DNA of 64,000 nucleotides from Bradyrhizobium agreste (GTDB taxonomy: Bacteria; Pseudomonadota; Alphaproteobacteria; Rhizobiales; Xanthobacteraceae): positions 1-64,000 of the forward strand of contig NZ_JACCHP010000038.1 of assembly GCF_016031625.1 (NCBI RefSeq), read 5' to 3'. The notes beneath the pieces were generated by a model. That model was not told where the DNA came from. It was given only the letters and a program-made list of their open reading frames with translations, and did not search any database. Position numbers and translations under genes: made by a program. Shown here in pieces: positions 52,612 to 60,723 of this stretch. Positions within the stretch are counted from its first letter, which is position 1; the number at the start of each line of letters is the position of its first letter.

Positions 52612-52642
52612 TTGACTTAGAGTGCGCTCGAAGGGGTATCTG
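52612..52642 (+). promoter_or_regulatory. MerR-type promoter with 19-bp spacer
   Basis: TTGACT (52612-52617), 19-bp spacer, TATCTG (52637-52642). The spacer holds the inverted repeat TTAGAG-TGCG-CTCGAA (5 of 6 matching). The overlong spacer and the CTTGACTTAGAGTG word are typical of MerR-activated promoters. Confidence 0.8.
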
Positions 52643-52671
52643 TACATGCGTCAATACGAGAACGGGCACAC

Positions 52672-53103
52672 ATGAAGATCGGCGATCTCGCAAAACGAAC
52701 CGGCTTGTCGACTCACACGCTGCGCTACTATGAGCGGGTCGGGCTGCTGCCATACGCCAACCGGGATCGTTCCGGTCAGCGTGACTTCGACGCATCGATC
52801 CTCACATGGATCACATTCATTGGTCGGCTCAAGACCACGGGAATGCCGATCCGGGACATGTTGCGTTATGCGGCGCTTCGTGATGAAGGCGAAACCACCG
52901 GTCCAGCCCGGCGGCAGATGCTGGAGGTCCACCGAGAACAGGTGCGCACGCAGATTGCCGAACTCCAGGAATGCCTGCTCGTCCTTGATACCAAGATCGC
53001 CGGCTATGCCGGCGGCGAACAGAGGACGAAGGAAGATGACGCACGCCCAACCACAAGCCGAAAGCCGGTTCGATCGCGGCCAGCGGGCCCTGTCGCGCAT
53101 TGA
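52672..53103 (+). CDS. MerR-family transcriptional regulator
   Basis: 143 aa. N-terminal HTH (MKIGDLAKRTGLSTHTLRYYERVGLL) and wing, then the long dimerisation helix (LEVHREQVRTQIAELQECLLVLDTKIAGY). Only one Cys near the C-terminus, so it is not a metal-binding MerR; likely an aldehyde/redox responsive type. It probably acts on its own 19-bp-spacer promoter. The last 68 nt overlap the start of the next gene. Confidence 0.93.
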   Translation: MKIGDLAKRTGLSTHTLRYYERVGLLPYANRDRSGQRDFDASILTWITFIGRLKTTGMPIRDMLRYAALRDEGETTGPARRQMLEVHREQVRTQIAELQECLLVLDTKIAGYAGGEQRTKEDDARPTTSRKPVRSRPAGPVAH

Positions 53104-53443
53104 CGGCAGAGCCGGCGAACAGGTCGTCGCCTCGCTGGCCGACATCGCTCCGGATTTCGCACGATACGTGATCGAGTTTGCCTTCGGCGACATCTACTGC
53201 CGCCCGGACCTCGGCCTGCGCGATCGGGAGATCGCAACGATCGCGGCGCTGACGGCGCTTGGAAATGCCGCGCCTCAGCTCAAGGTGCATATCGAGGCGG
53301 GCCTGAACGTCGGGCTGTCGCGCGAGGAGATCGTCGAGATCATCATGCAGATGGCCGTCTACGCGGGCTTCCCGGCGGCGGTGAACGGGCTGTTCGCGGC
53401 CAAGGAAGTGTTTACCGCGCGTGACGGCCGACAGGCGTCGTGA
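53036..53443 (+). CDS. Carboxymuconolactone-decarboxylase family protein
   Basis: 135 aa from ATG 53036 with AAGGA. Typical CMD fold: FAFGDIYCRPDLGLRDREIATIAALTALGNAAPQLKVHIEAGLNVGLSREEIVEII. No CxxC, so it is not an AhpD-type disulfide reductase, but like gamma-CMD. It shares an operon with merR and overlaps it by 68 nt in another frame, so translation is likely coupled. MerR-CMD pairs are frequent. Exact substrate unknown. Confidence 0.9.
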   Translation: MTHAQPQAESRFDRGQRALSRIDGRAGEQVVASLADIAPDFARYVIEFAFGDIYCRPDLGLRDREIATIAALTALGNAAPQLKVHIEAGLNVGLSREEIVEIIMQMAVYAGFPAAVNGLFAAKEVFTARDGRQAS

Positions 53444-53446
53444 AGC

Positions 53447-54772
53447 TCAAAACCCGGCGACGCTGCCGTGCAGGTCGTACTGGTCCGCGCGTTCGATCTT
53501 GGCGGTGACGATCTCGCCGACCCGCAGCGGGCGGCGGCTCGTCAGATACACCGCGCCGTCGATCTCGGGCGCATCGGCCTTGGAGCGGCCCTTCGCCACG
53601 GTCGGACCGACCTCGTCGATGATGATCTGCTGGCGCGTGCCGATCTTGCGCTTCAGGCGCCGTGCCGAGATCTTCTGCTGCCGGGCCATCAGCGCGTTGT
53701 AGCGCTCCTGCTTGACCTCTTCCGGCACCGGGTTCTCGATCGCGTTCGAGGTGGCGCCGGCGACCGGCTCGTATTTGAAGCAGCCGACGCGGTCGATCTC
53801 GGCTTCATCGAGCCAGTCGAGCAGATAGGCGAAGTCGGAATCGGTCTCGCCGGGAAAGCCGACGATGAAGGTCGAGCGCAGAGCAAGATCAGGGCATTCC
53901 TCGCGCCAGCGCTTGATCCGCGCCAGCGTCTTGTCCTGCGCCGCCGGGCGCTTCATCGCCCTCAGCACCTCGGGGCTCGCATGCTGGAACGGGATGTCGA
54001 GATAGGGCAGCACCTTGCCCTCGCTCATCAGCGCGATGACGTCGTCGACGTGCGGGTAGGGATAGACATATTGCAGCCGGACCCAGGCCCCGAGCTCGCC
54101 GAGCTCGCGCGCGAGGTCGAGGAATTTTGCGCGGACCTGGCGGTCCTTCCAGGGGCTCTCGGCATATTTCAGATCGACGCCGTAGGCCGAAGTGTCCTGC
54201 GAGATCACCAGCAGCTCCTTGACGCCGGCCCCGACCAGGCGCTCGGCCTCGCGCAGCACGTCGTTGGCCGGGCGCGAGACGAGGTCGCCGCGCAGCTTCG
54301 GAATGATGCAGAAGGTGCAGCGGTTATTGCAGCCCTCGGAGATCTTCAGGTACGCGTAGTGGCGCGGCGTCAGCTTGATGCCCTGCGGCGGCACCAGGTC
54401 GAGATGCGGATTGTGCGCCGGCGGCAGCGCGCGGTGCACGGCGTCGAGCACGCTCTCGTATTGCTGCGGGCCGGTGATGGAGAGCACACCGGGATAGGCC
54501 TGCTCGATCGCTTCCGGTTCCGCGCCCATGCAACCCGTCACGATCACCTTGCCGTTCTCGGCCATGGCCTCGCCGATCGCCGAGAGCGATTCCTGCTTGG
54601 CGCTGTCGAGGAAACCGCAGGTGTTGACGATGACGATGTCGGCGCCGTCATGCTTGCGGGCGAGCTCGTAGCCCTCCGCGCGCAAGCGCGTGATGATGCG
54701 CTCGGAATCCACCAATGCCTTGGGACACCCGAGCGACACGAAGCTGACCTTGGGCGCAGCCGTCTGATCCAT
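53447..54772 (-). CDS. rimO: Ribosomal protein S12 methylthiotransferase
   Basis: 441 aa from ATG 54772. N-terminal UPF0004 domain (SFVSLGCPKALVDSERI, NTCGFLDSAKQES), radical-SAM motif C-x3-C-x2-C in KISEGCNNRCTFCIIP, and a C-terminal TRAM domain (IIDEVGPTV ... YLTSRRPLRVGEIVTAKIERA). LGCPKALVDSE points to RimO rather than MiaB. Adds a methylthio group to an Asp of S12. Convergent with the CMD gene (3-nt gap). Confidence 0.95.
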   Translation of the reverse strand: MDQTAAPKVSFVSLGCPKALVDSERIITRLRAEGYELARKHDGADIVIVNTCGFLDSAKQESLSAIGEAMAENGKVIVTGCMGAEPEAIEQAYPGVLSITGPQQYESVLDAVHRALPPAHNPHLDLVPPQGIKLTPRHYAYLKISEGCNNRCTFCIIPKLRGDLVSRPANDVLREAERLVGAGVKELLVISQDTSAYGVDLKYAESPWKDRQVRAKFLDLARELGELGAWVRLQYVYPYPHVDDVIALMSEGKVLPYLDIPFQHASPEVLRAMKRPAAQDKTLARIKRWREECPDLALRSTFIVGFPGETDSDFAYLLDWLDEAEIDRVGCFKYEPVAGATSNAIENPVPEEVKQERYNALMARQQKISARRLKRKIGTRQQIIIDEVGPTVAKGRSKADAPEIDGAVYLTSRRPLRVGEIVTAKIERADQYDLHGSVAGF

Positions 54773-54882
54773 ATCTGATTTGCCTGATTGACCGGTCTGA
54801 GCTAGTCCCAATTGCCCATAATTACAACCCTTTGCAGGGCGATCTGGCGTGCTATGGATGAATCACCTGCCGTGAGTGAGCC

Positions 54883-55473
54883 ATGAGCGCCGAACAGTCG
54901 CCCAAAATCGTGATCGTCGATGAAAGCCCTGTCAGGGCCGCGATCCTGGAGGAGGGGTTGCGGGAGGCCGGGTTCACCCAGGTCGTCCACATCCGCGAGA
55001 TGCAGAGCCTGCTCGCCCGTATTTATGCGGTGGACCCCGACATCATCCTGATCGATCTGGAAAACCCCAGCCGCGACGTGCTGGAGGCGATGTTCCAGGT
55101 CAGCCGCGCCGTGAAGCGGCCGATCGCCATGTTCGTCGACCAGAGCGATTCAGCCTCGATCCAGGCCTCGGTCGAGGCGGGGGTGTCGGCCTATATCGTC
55201 GACGGGCTGAAGAAGGAGCGCATCAAGCCGATCCTCGACCTCTGCGTGTCCCGCTTCAACGCCTTCGCAAAACTCCAGGAGGAGCTGGAGCGCACCAAGT
55301 CGCAGCTCGAGGACCGCAAGATCATCGAACGCGCCAAGGGCATCCTGATGAAGGTGAAGGGCCTGACCGAGGACGAGGCCTATGTGCTGCTGCGCTCCAC
55401 CGCGATGCGCGAGAAGAAGAAAATCGGCGAGATCGCGCAGTCGATCATCACCGCGTCGGAGATGCTGAAATGA
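54883..55473 (+). CDS. nasT: NasT-like ANTAR response regulator
   Basis: 196 aa. Receiver-like domain 8-125 (KIVIVDESPVRAAILEEGL; DIILIDLENPSRD), coiled-coil linker, and a C-terminal ANTAR domain (IIERAKGILMKVKGLTEDEAYVLLRSTAM). NasT is an RNA-binding antiterminator held inactive by NasS; nitrate binding by NasS frees it. The stop overlaps the nasS start by ATGA (55470-55473). Its likely local target is the dual-hexaloop leader of nirA (56806-56968). Confidence 0.95.
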   Translation: MSAEQSPKIVIVDESPVRAAILEEGLREAGFTQVVHIREMQSLLARIYAVDPDIILIDLENPSRDVLEAMFQVSRAVKRPIAMFVDQSDSASIQASVEAGVSAYIVDGLKKERIKPILDLCVSRFNAFAKLQEELERTKSQLEDRKIIERAKGILMKVKGLTEDEAYVLLRSTAMREKKKIGEIAQSIITASEMLK

Positions 55474-56633
55474 CCGCCCCCCTTCGCATCGGGTTCATTC
55501 CGCTGGTCGATGCCGCCGCCCTGATCGTCGCGGTCGACAAGGGATTTGTCGCCAACGAGGGGCTCGAGGTCGAGCTGGTGCGCGAGGTCTCCTGGTCGAA
55601 CGTGCGCGACAAGCTCAATATCGGCCTGTTCGACGCCGCGCATCTGCTCGCGCCCGTGGCGATCGCGTCCTCGCTCGGGCTCGGTCACGTCAAGGTGCCG
55701 ATCGCCGCGCCCTTCAACCTCGGTATCAACGGCAACGCCATCACCGTGTCGCCGGCGCTCCATGCCGCGCTGATGGAGGAGATCGACGGCGACCGCTTCG
55801 ACCCGATGGCGACGGCGAAAGCGCTGGCGAGGGTGGTCGCCAAGCGGCGCAAGGCGGGGGCCGAGCCGCTGACCTTCGGCATGACCTTCCCGTTCTCCAC
55901 CCACAATTATCAATTGCGGTTCTGGATGGCCGCGGCCGGCGTCGATCCCGACGAGGACGTGCGCCTCGTGGTGCTGCCGCCGCCCTACATGGTCGACAGC
56001 CTCAAGAACGGACATGTCGATGCATTCTGCGTCGGCGCGCCCTGGAACTCGGTCGCGGTCGATCTCGGCATCGGCCAAATCCTGCATTTCGTCTCCGACA
56101 TCCTGGACCGTGCGGCGGAGAAGGTGCTGGCGATCCGCCAGACCTGGGCCGACAAGAATCCGGATGTGGTCGCAGCCCTGGTGCGGGCAGCCGTGAAGGC
56201 CGCCGAGTTCATCGAGCATCCCGAGAACCGGACCGAGGCGGCGCAGATCCTGGCGCAACCGGAACGGATCGGCGTCGATGCCGAGGTCATCCAGCGCACC
56301 CTGACGGGGCGCCTGAAGATCTCGCCCGACGGCACCTTCCGCGAGAGCGGCCGCTACCTGCTGGTCGGACGCGAAGGGGCAGGGCGGCCCGATCCGGTCC
56401 AGGCCGCCTGGCTCTATGCGCAGATGGTGCGCTGGGGCCAGACGGCGCTCACCCCTGACGGCGTCAAGACGGCGATGGCGGTGTTCAGGCCCGATCTCTA
56501 CGACGCGGCGCTCGGCAACAGCGCGCCGGCCGAAGCTCCCGCAGCGTTCGGCGCCTTTGCCGGCCCCGCGTTCGACCCCGCCGATATCAGCGGACATCTC
56601 GAGGCCTTCGCGGTCGGGCGCTGGAAGGCCTGA
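55470..56633 (+). CDS. nasS: NasS-like nitrate/nitrite sensor
   Basis: 387 aa with no signal peptide, unlike the NrtA transporter binding proteins it resembles. NrtA-like blocks: LRIGFIPLVDAAALIVAVDKGF, LGHVKVPIAAPFNLGINGNAITVS, FPFSTHNYQLRFWMAAAGV, HVDAFCVGAPWNSVAVDLGIG. Cytoplasmic; binds nitrate and, in its absence, sequesters NasT. Translationally coupled to nasT. The last 40 residues (AEAPAAFGAFAGPAFDPAD) are variable. Confidence 0.94.
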   Translation: MTAPLRIGFIPLVDAAALIVAVDKGFVANEGLEVELVREVSWSNVRDKLNIGLFDAAHLLAPVAIASSLGLGHVKVPIAAPFNLGINGNAITVSPALHAALMEEIDGDRFDPMATAKALARVVAKRRKAGAEPLTFGMTFPFSTHNYQLRFWMAAAGVDPDEDVRLVVLPPPYMVDSLKNGHVDAFCVGAPWNSVAVDLGIGQILHFVSDILDRAAEKVLAIRQTWADKNPDVVAALVRAAVKAAEFIEHPENRTEAAQILAQPERIGVDAEVIQRTLTGRLKISPDGTFRESGRYLLVGREGAGRPDPVQAAWLYAQMVRWGQTALTPDGVKTAMAVFRPDLYDAALGNSAPAEAPAAFGAFAGPAFDPADISGHLEAFAVGRWKA

Positions 56634-56779
56634 TTCGCGATTGCTTTGTTTTTGAGCATGTCAGTTGGTTGGCTAATGTTTGAGCTGACTGCTCGAATTT
56701 CGGGAGAGTTCCCAGGCCGGCATGCTCTGGAATTCTCTATAACCCTCTGAATATTAGTGATTTTCTATTTCCGCCAAGC

Positions 56780-56795
56780 TGGCACGCAACTTGAA
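56780..56795 (+). promoter_or_regulatory. Candidate sigma-54 (RpoN) promoter of nirA
   Basis: TGGCACG-N4-TTGAA against the consensus TGGCACG-N4-TTGC(A/T). The GG at -24 and all of TGGCACG match; the -12 GC reads GA. It is about 174 bp before nirA. The surrounding palindrome (AAGCTGGC ... GCCAGCTT) is incidental or regulatory. Nitrogen-controlled sigma-54 transcription would fit the cluster. Confidence 0.6.
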
Positions 56796-56805
56796 TGTTG
56801 CATTG

Positions 56806-56968
56806 CGGCCAGCTTGTCATAGGTGCCTGCTGAGCCAAGTCCCGCAGCAACGAAGCTGATCGGACCGTGGGTAACGAAGCCGGCTCCTGAGCCAGCGTTC
56901 AGTTCCTCGCGGGTCGCGCCAATCCGTCGAAGCCACCCAAGGTGGCCGCAGGAGCTTCGTTACCGACC
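56806..56968 (+). promoter_or_regulatory. nirA leader RNA with dual AACGAA hexaloops (ANTAR/NasT target) and SD-hiding stem
   Basis: Hairpin 1: CCGCAGC - AACGAA - GCTG(AT)CGG (56842-56863, 2-nt bulge). Hairpin 2: GTGGGT - AACGAA - GCCGGC (56867-56884, one mismatch). Both loops are six bases with A at 1 and G at 4, the ANTAR-RNA rule. In the alternative fold GGTAACGAAGC (56870-56880) pairs with GCTTCGTTACC (56954-56964), followed inward by TCCTG with CAGGA (5 bp), so the AGGAG at 56950-56954 is covered. Loop 1 can also pair (9 bp) with 56953-56961. A GCCACC/GGTGGC hairpin lies at 56932-56946. No T-run, so translational control is more likely than termination. Confidence 0.65.
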
Positions 56969-58750
56969 ATGAAAATCGATACGCTCTCAGTCGACTTTAC
57001 CGACGAGCAGAAACGCTATCTCGAAGGCTTCACCACCGGCCTGCAGATCAGCCGCGTCGGCCGCGGCCTTGGTGGCGGCAGCGGCAAGGCGACTTCCGAG
57101 CCGACCGGCCCCGATGCCGTGCACATCAAGGCCCAGGACAAGGTGATCGCGGCGGGCAAGAAGCTCGCCGACCAGGAGAAGTTCAAGCGCGACGAGCATC
57201 CCTTCGACGCCTATCCGCGGCTTCGCCAGCAGGCGCTCGACAATGCCCCGCCGAGCCCGGCGGACAATTTCCGCTGGCGCTATTACGGCATCTTCTACGT
57301 CGCGCCGACGCAGGACTCCTACATGTGCCGCCTGCGCATCCCCAACGGCATCATGAAGCATTGGCAATTGTCGGGCCTGGCCGATCTCGCCGACGAACTC
57401 TGCGGCCCCTACAGCCACGTCACCACGCGCGCCAATCTCCAGCTGCGCGAGATTCCGCTGAAGCATGCGATCAGAATGATCGAAGGCGTCCAGGAGCTCG
57501 GCCTGTGCTCGCGCGGCTCCGGCGCCGACAACATCCGCAACGTGACGGGAACGCCGACCGCGGGCATCGATCCGCAGGAGATCATCGATACGCGGCCCTA
57601 TGCCCGCGAGTGGCACTACCACATCCTCAACGACCGCACGCTCTACGGCCTGCCGCGCAAGTTCAACGTCGCCTTCGACGGCGCCGGCAGGATCGCGGTG
57701 CTGGAAGAGACCAACGACATCGCCTTCACCGCCTATGAAGTGAAGGACGGCTTCGGCGTCGAGCCGGGGGTCTGGTTCCGACTCGGCCTCGGCGGCATCA
57801 CCGGCCACAAGGATTTTGCGAAATATTCCGGCATCATCGTCAGGCCGGAGCAGGCGACCGCCGTTGCCGACGCCATCGTGCGCGTCTTCATCGAGCATGG
57901 CGACCGCACCAACCGCAACAAGGCACGGCTGAAATACGTGCTCGACGCGATGGGCCACGACGGCTTCCTCAAGCTGGTCGAGGAGCGCTTGAAGACGCCG
58001 TTCACGCGCGTGCCGGAAGAGGCGTTTCTCCCGCGCCCGGCGGCGGATCGCATGGCTCATATCGGCGTGCACAAGCAGAAGCAGGACGGCCTCAACTGGA
58101 TCGGCGTGTCGCTGACGCTCGGCAAGCTCACCTCCGATCAGATGCGGGGCCTCGCCAAGGTCGCGCGCGATCTCGGTGACGGCGAGATCCGCCTCACGGT
58201 CTGGCAGAACCTTTTGATATCAGGCGTGCGCGAGGAGAACGTCGAGCTCGCCATTGCCGCGATCAAGCAGATCGGGCTTGCGGTCGAGGTCTCGCATATC
58301 CGTGCCGGACTGATCGCCTGCACCGGCAATGCCGGATGCCGCTTCGCAGCGGCGAACACCAAGCGCCATGCCGAAGAGATCGGCGACTGGTGCGAGCCGC
58401 GCGTTGCGATGGACAAGCCGGTCAATATCCATGTCACCGGCTGCCATCATTCCTGCGCGCAGCATTACATCAGCGACATCGGCCTGATCGGCGCGCGCGT
58501 GCCGGTCGGCGAGGAAGACACGGTGGAGGGCTATCACCTCTTCACCGGCGGCGGGTTCGGTCCCGATGCCGATGTCGGGCAGGAGGTCTATCACGACCTC
58601 AAGGCCGAGGACGCGCCGAAGACGGTCGAACGACTGCTCAAGGCCTATATCGCCAACCGCTCGTCTCCCGACGAAACCTTCCTGTCTTTTGCGCGCCGCC
58701 ACGACGGCGAGACGCTGCGCAAGCTGGCCGATGCACAGGTGTCCGCATGA
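56969..58750 (+). CDS. nirA: Assimilatory nitrite (nitrite/sulfite) reductase
   Basis: 593 aa from ATG 56969 (AGGAG 14 nt upstream, rather far). Two half-domain repeats of siroheme reductases; the [4Fe-4S]-siroheme ligands are Cys451 and Cys457 (ACTGNAGCRFA) and Cys492 and Cys496 (VTGCHHSCAQH). Six-electron reduction of nitrite to ammonium (the close relative reduces sulfite). Placed right behind nasT-nasS and overlapping the reductase gene (ATGA at 58747), which argues for nitrite as substrate. A GTG at 56942 would add nine residues and start inside the SD stem; rejected. Confidence 0.93.
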   Translation: MKIDTLSVDFTDEQKRYLEGFTTGLQISRVGRGLGGGSGKATSEPTGPDAVHIKAQDKVIAAGKKLADQEKFKRDEHPFDAYPRLRQQALDNAPPSPADNFRWRYYGIFYVAPTQDSYMCRLRIPNGIMKHWQLSGLADLADELCGPYSHVTTRANLQLREIPLKHAIRMIEGVQELGLCSRGSGADNIRNVTGTPTAGIDPQEIIDTRPYAREWHYHILNDRTLYGLPRKFNVAFDGAGRIAVLEETNDIAFTAYEVKDGFGVEPGVWFRLGLGGITGHKDFAKYSGIIVRPEQATAVADAIVRVFIEHGDRTNRNKARLKYVLDAMGHDGFLKLVEERLKTPFTRVPEEAFLPRPAADRMAHIGVHKQKQDGLNWIGVSLTLGKLTSDQMRGLAKVARDLGDGEIRLTVWQNLLISGVREENVELAIAAIKQIGLAVEVSHIRAGLIACTGNAGCRFAAANTKRHAEEIGDWCEPRVAMDKPVNIHVTGCHHSCAQHYISDIGLIGARVPVGEEDTVEGYHLFTGGGFGPDADVGQEVYHDLKAEDAPKTVERLLKAYIANRSSPDETFLSFARRHDGETLRKLADAQVSA

Positions 58751-60363
58751 ACCAGATCACCCCTCCGCCGAAACTCGACCTCATTCCCGCCAGCGCACCG
58801 TTCTCCGATGCGCAGCGCTCCTGGCTGAACGGCTTCTTTGCCGGACTGCTCTCGCCTGACGTCGCAACGCCGCTGTCGGCAGAGCAGGGCGCCGCGGTCA
58901 TGCCGGCCGGTGACGGCGACGACGGCGAAGCGCCGTGGCACGACCAGACCATGCCGATCGCCGAGCGGATGAAGCTTGCCGAAGGCCGTCCCCTGCGCCG
59001 CAAGATGATGGCGGCGATGGCGCAGCAGGATTGCGGCCAGTGCGGCTACAATTGCCACGATTATTCGGAGGCGATCGCGAGCCGCAGCGAAGCGCGGCTC
59101 AATCTCTGCGTCCCCGGCGGCAAGGAAACCGCGCGGATGCTGAAGTCGCTCTACGAGGAGCTCGACAAGGCGCCGGCGGCCAAAACCGCCGACAAGACCG
59201 CCGGCAAGGCCGACGCTCCGGCGCCGGCCGTGACCGTGACGATCGCAGAGCCCGGGCGCTCGCGCGACAATCCGGTGCAGGCGACGTTCCTGTCGCGTCG
59301 TCTTCTCAACAAGGGCAAGTCTGAGAAGGAGACCTATCACATCGAGTTCGATCTCTCCGAGAGCAAGCTCGACTACGTGGTCGGTGACAGCTTCGGCGTG
59401 TTCGCGCGCAACGACGTCGGCCTCGTCGACCAGGTCATCGCACTGCTCGGCGCCTCCCACACCACCAAGGTGAACGGCAAGACGCTGCGCGAGGTGCTGA
59501 TCGACGACGTCTCGCTGTCGCCGGCGCCCGACACGCTGTTCGAGCTGATCTCCTTCATCACCGGCGGCGCGCAGCGCGAGAAGGCGCGGGCGCTGGCGCA
59601 GGGCGAAGATCCCGATGGCGATGCCGCGACGCTCGACGTGATGGCGGCGTTGCAGAAGTTTTCCGGCATGCGGCCGCATCCCGAGGCCTTCGTCGAGGCG
59701 CTGGAGCCGCTGCAGCCGCGGCTCTACTCGATCTCGTCCTCGCACAATGCGACGCCGGGAAAGCTGTCGCTGACCGTGGACTCCGTGCGCTACGTCATCG
59801 GCAAGCGCAAGCGGCTCGGCGTCGCCTCGACCTTCCTCGGCGAGCGGATCAACGAGGGCGAGAAGCTCAAGGTCTATGTGCAGAAGGCGCACAATTTCGG
59901 CCTGCCGCAGGACCCGAAGACGCCGATCATCATGGTCGGTCCCGGCACCGGCATTGCGCCGTTCCGCGCCTTCCTGCTTGACCGCAAGGCGACAGGCGCG
60001 CCGGGCAAGAACTGGCTGTTCTTCGGCCACCAACGCAGCGATTGCGACTTCTTCTATCAGGACGAGCTCAACGCGATGAAGACCTCGGGTCTGCTGACGC
60101 GACTGTCGCTGGCCTGGTCGCGCGACGGCGAGAAGAAGTTCTACGTGCAGGACCGCATGCGCGAGGTCGGCCGGGAATTGTGGACCTGGCTCGCCGAGGG
60201 CGCGCATCTCTACATCTGCGGCGATGCCAAGCGCATGGCCAAGGATGTCGAACGCGCGCTGGTCGACATCGTCGCCCAGTTCGGTGCGCGTTCGACCGAT
60301 GAGGCCGTCAGTTTCGTCGCTGAGCTCAAGAAGACCGGGCGCTTCCAGGCGGACGTTTACTAG
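58747..60363 (+). CDS. [4Fe-4S]-FAD/NADPH reductase, CysJ/FNR-like electron donor for NirA
   Basis: 538 aa. An N-terminal 110-residue segment with a CxxCx3C...C cluster site (QQDCGQCGYNCHDYSEAIAS ... LNLCVPGG) replaces the flavodoxin domain of CysJ. Then an FAD domain (PRLYSISSS, the RxYS motif) and an NADP domain (MVGPGTGIAPFRAFL, HQRSDCDFFYQDEL, YICGDAKRMAKDVERAL). Likely passes NADPH electrons via FAD and the cluster to NirA. Start ATG 58747 overlaps nirA by 4 nt, so the two are coupled. Often named sulfite reductase alpha subunit. Confidence 0.87.
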   Translation: MNQITPPPKLDLIPASAPFSDAQRSWLNGFFAGLLSPDVATPLSAEQGAAVMPAGDGDDGEAPWHDQTMPIAERMKLAEGRPLRRKMMAAMAQQDCGQCGYNCHDYSEAIASRSEARLNLCVPGGKETARMLKSLYEELDKAPAAKTADKTAGKADAPAPAVTVTIAEPGRSRDNPVQATFLSRRLLNKGKSEKETYHIEFDLSESKLDYVVGDSFGVFARNDVGLVDQVIALLGASHTTKVNGKTLREVLIDDVSLSPAPDTLFELISFITGGAQREKARALAQGEDPDGDAATLDVMAALQKFSGMRPHPEAFVEALEPLQPRLYSISSSHNATPGKLSLTVDSVRYVIGKRKRLGVASTFLGERINEGEKLKVYVQKAHNFGLPQDPKTPIIMVGPGTGIAPFRAFLLDRKATGAPGKNWLFFGHQRSDCDFFYQDELNAMKTSGLLTRLSLAWSRDGEKKFYVQDRMREVGRELWTWLAEGAHLYICGDAKRMAKDVERALVDIVAQFGARSTDEAVSFVAELKKTGRFQADVY

Positions 60364-60567
60364 CCTGCTGTCGCTCCACCGTCATCCTGGCCGGTTCCAA
60401 CTGGCTCGGATTTGAACGAATAAGATTCTCGGAACCAGCACCTGGAGAGAATTTGCATCTGCGATGTGGGGCCATCAGAGAAGGCGCATCGCTATTTTCG
60501 CCACCGTCTTGCCTCCCGCCCTGGTTGATCCCTCATACTCCCGCAAATGGGGCGTTGGAGATCGACC

Positions 60568-60720
60568 ATGCGCGAACTATCGGCGGAAGCCAGGCTGCAC
60601 TTCTACGCGCGCTCGCTCTCGCGCCGGACCGGGGCGAGCATGCACCACGTTGCGATGTACAGCGCGTTTGCGATCATTGCCGCCATCGTGTTCGGGACGC
60701 TGTCGGTGCATCCGTTTTAA
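60568..60720 (+). CDS. Small single-helix membrane protein, 50 aa
   Basis: ATG 60568 preceded by GGAG; stop 60720. MRELSAEARLHFYARSLSRR is a basic N-terminus, then one membrane helix (VAMYSAFAIIAAIVFGTLSV). Composition and start signal support it. Ends 3 nt before the stop of convergent pxpA. Function unknown. Confidence 0.65.
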   Translation: MRELSAEARLHFYARSLSRRTGASMHHVAMYSAFAIIAAIVFGTLSVHPF

Positions 60721-60723
60721 GAT

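Noticed and set aside
56942..56968. GTG start of nirA at 56942
   Set aside because: It adds nine residues without family support and lies inside the predicted SD-hiding stem.
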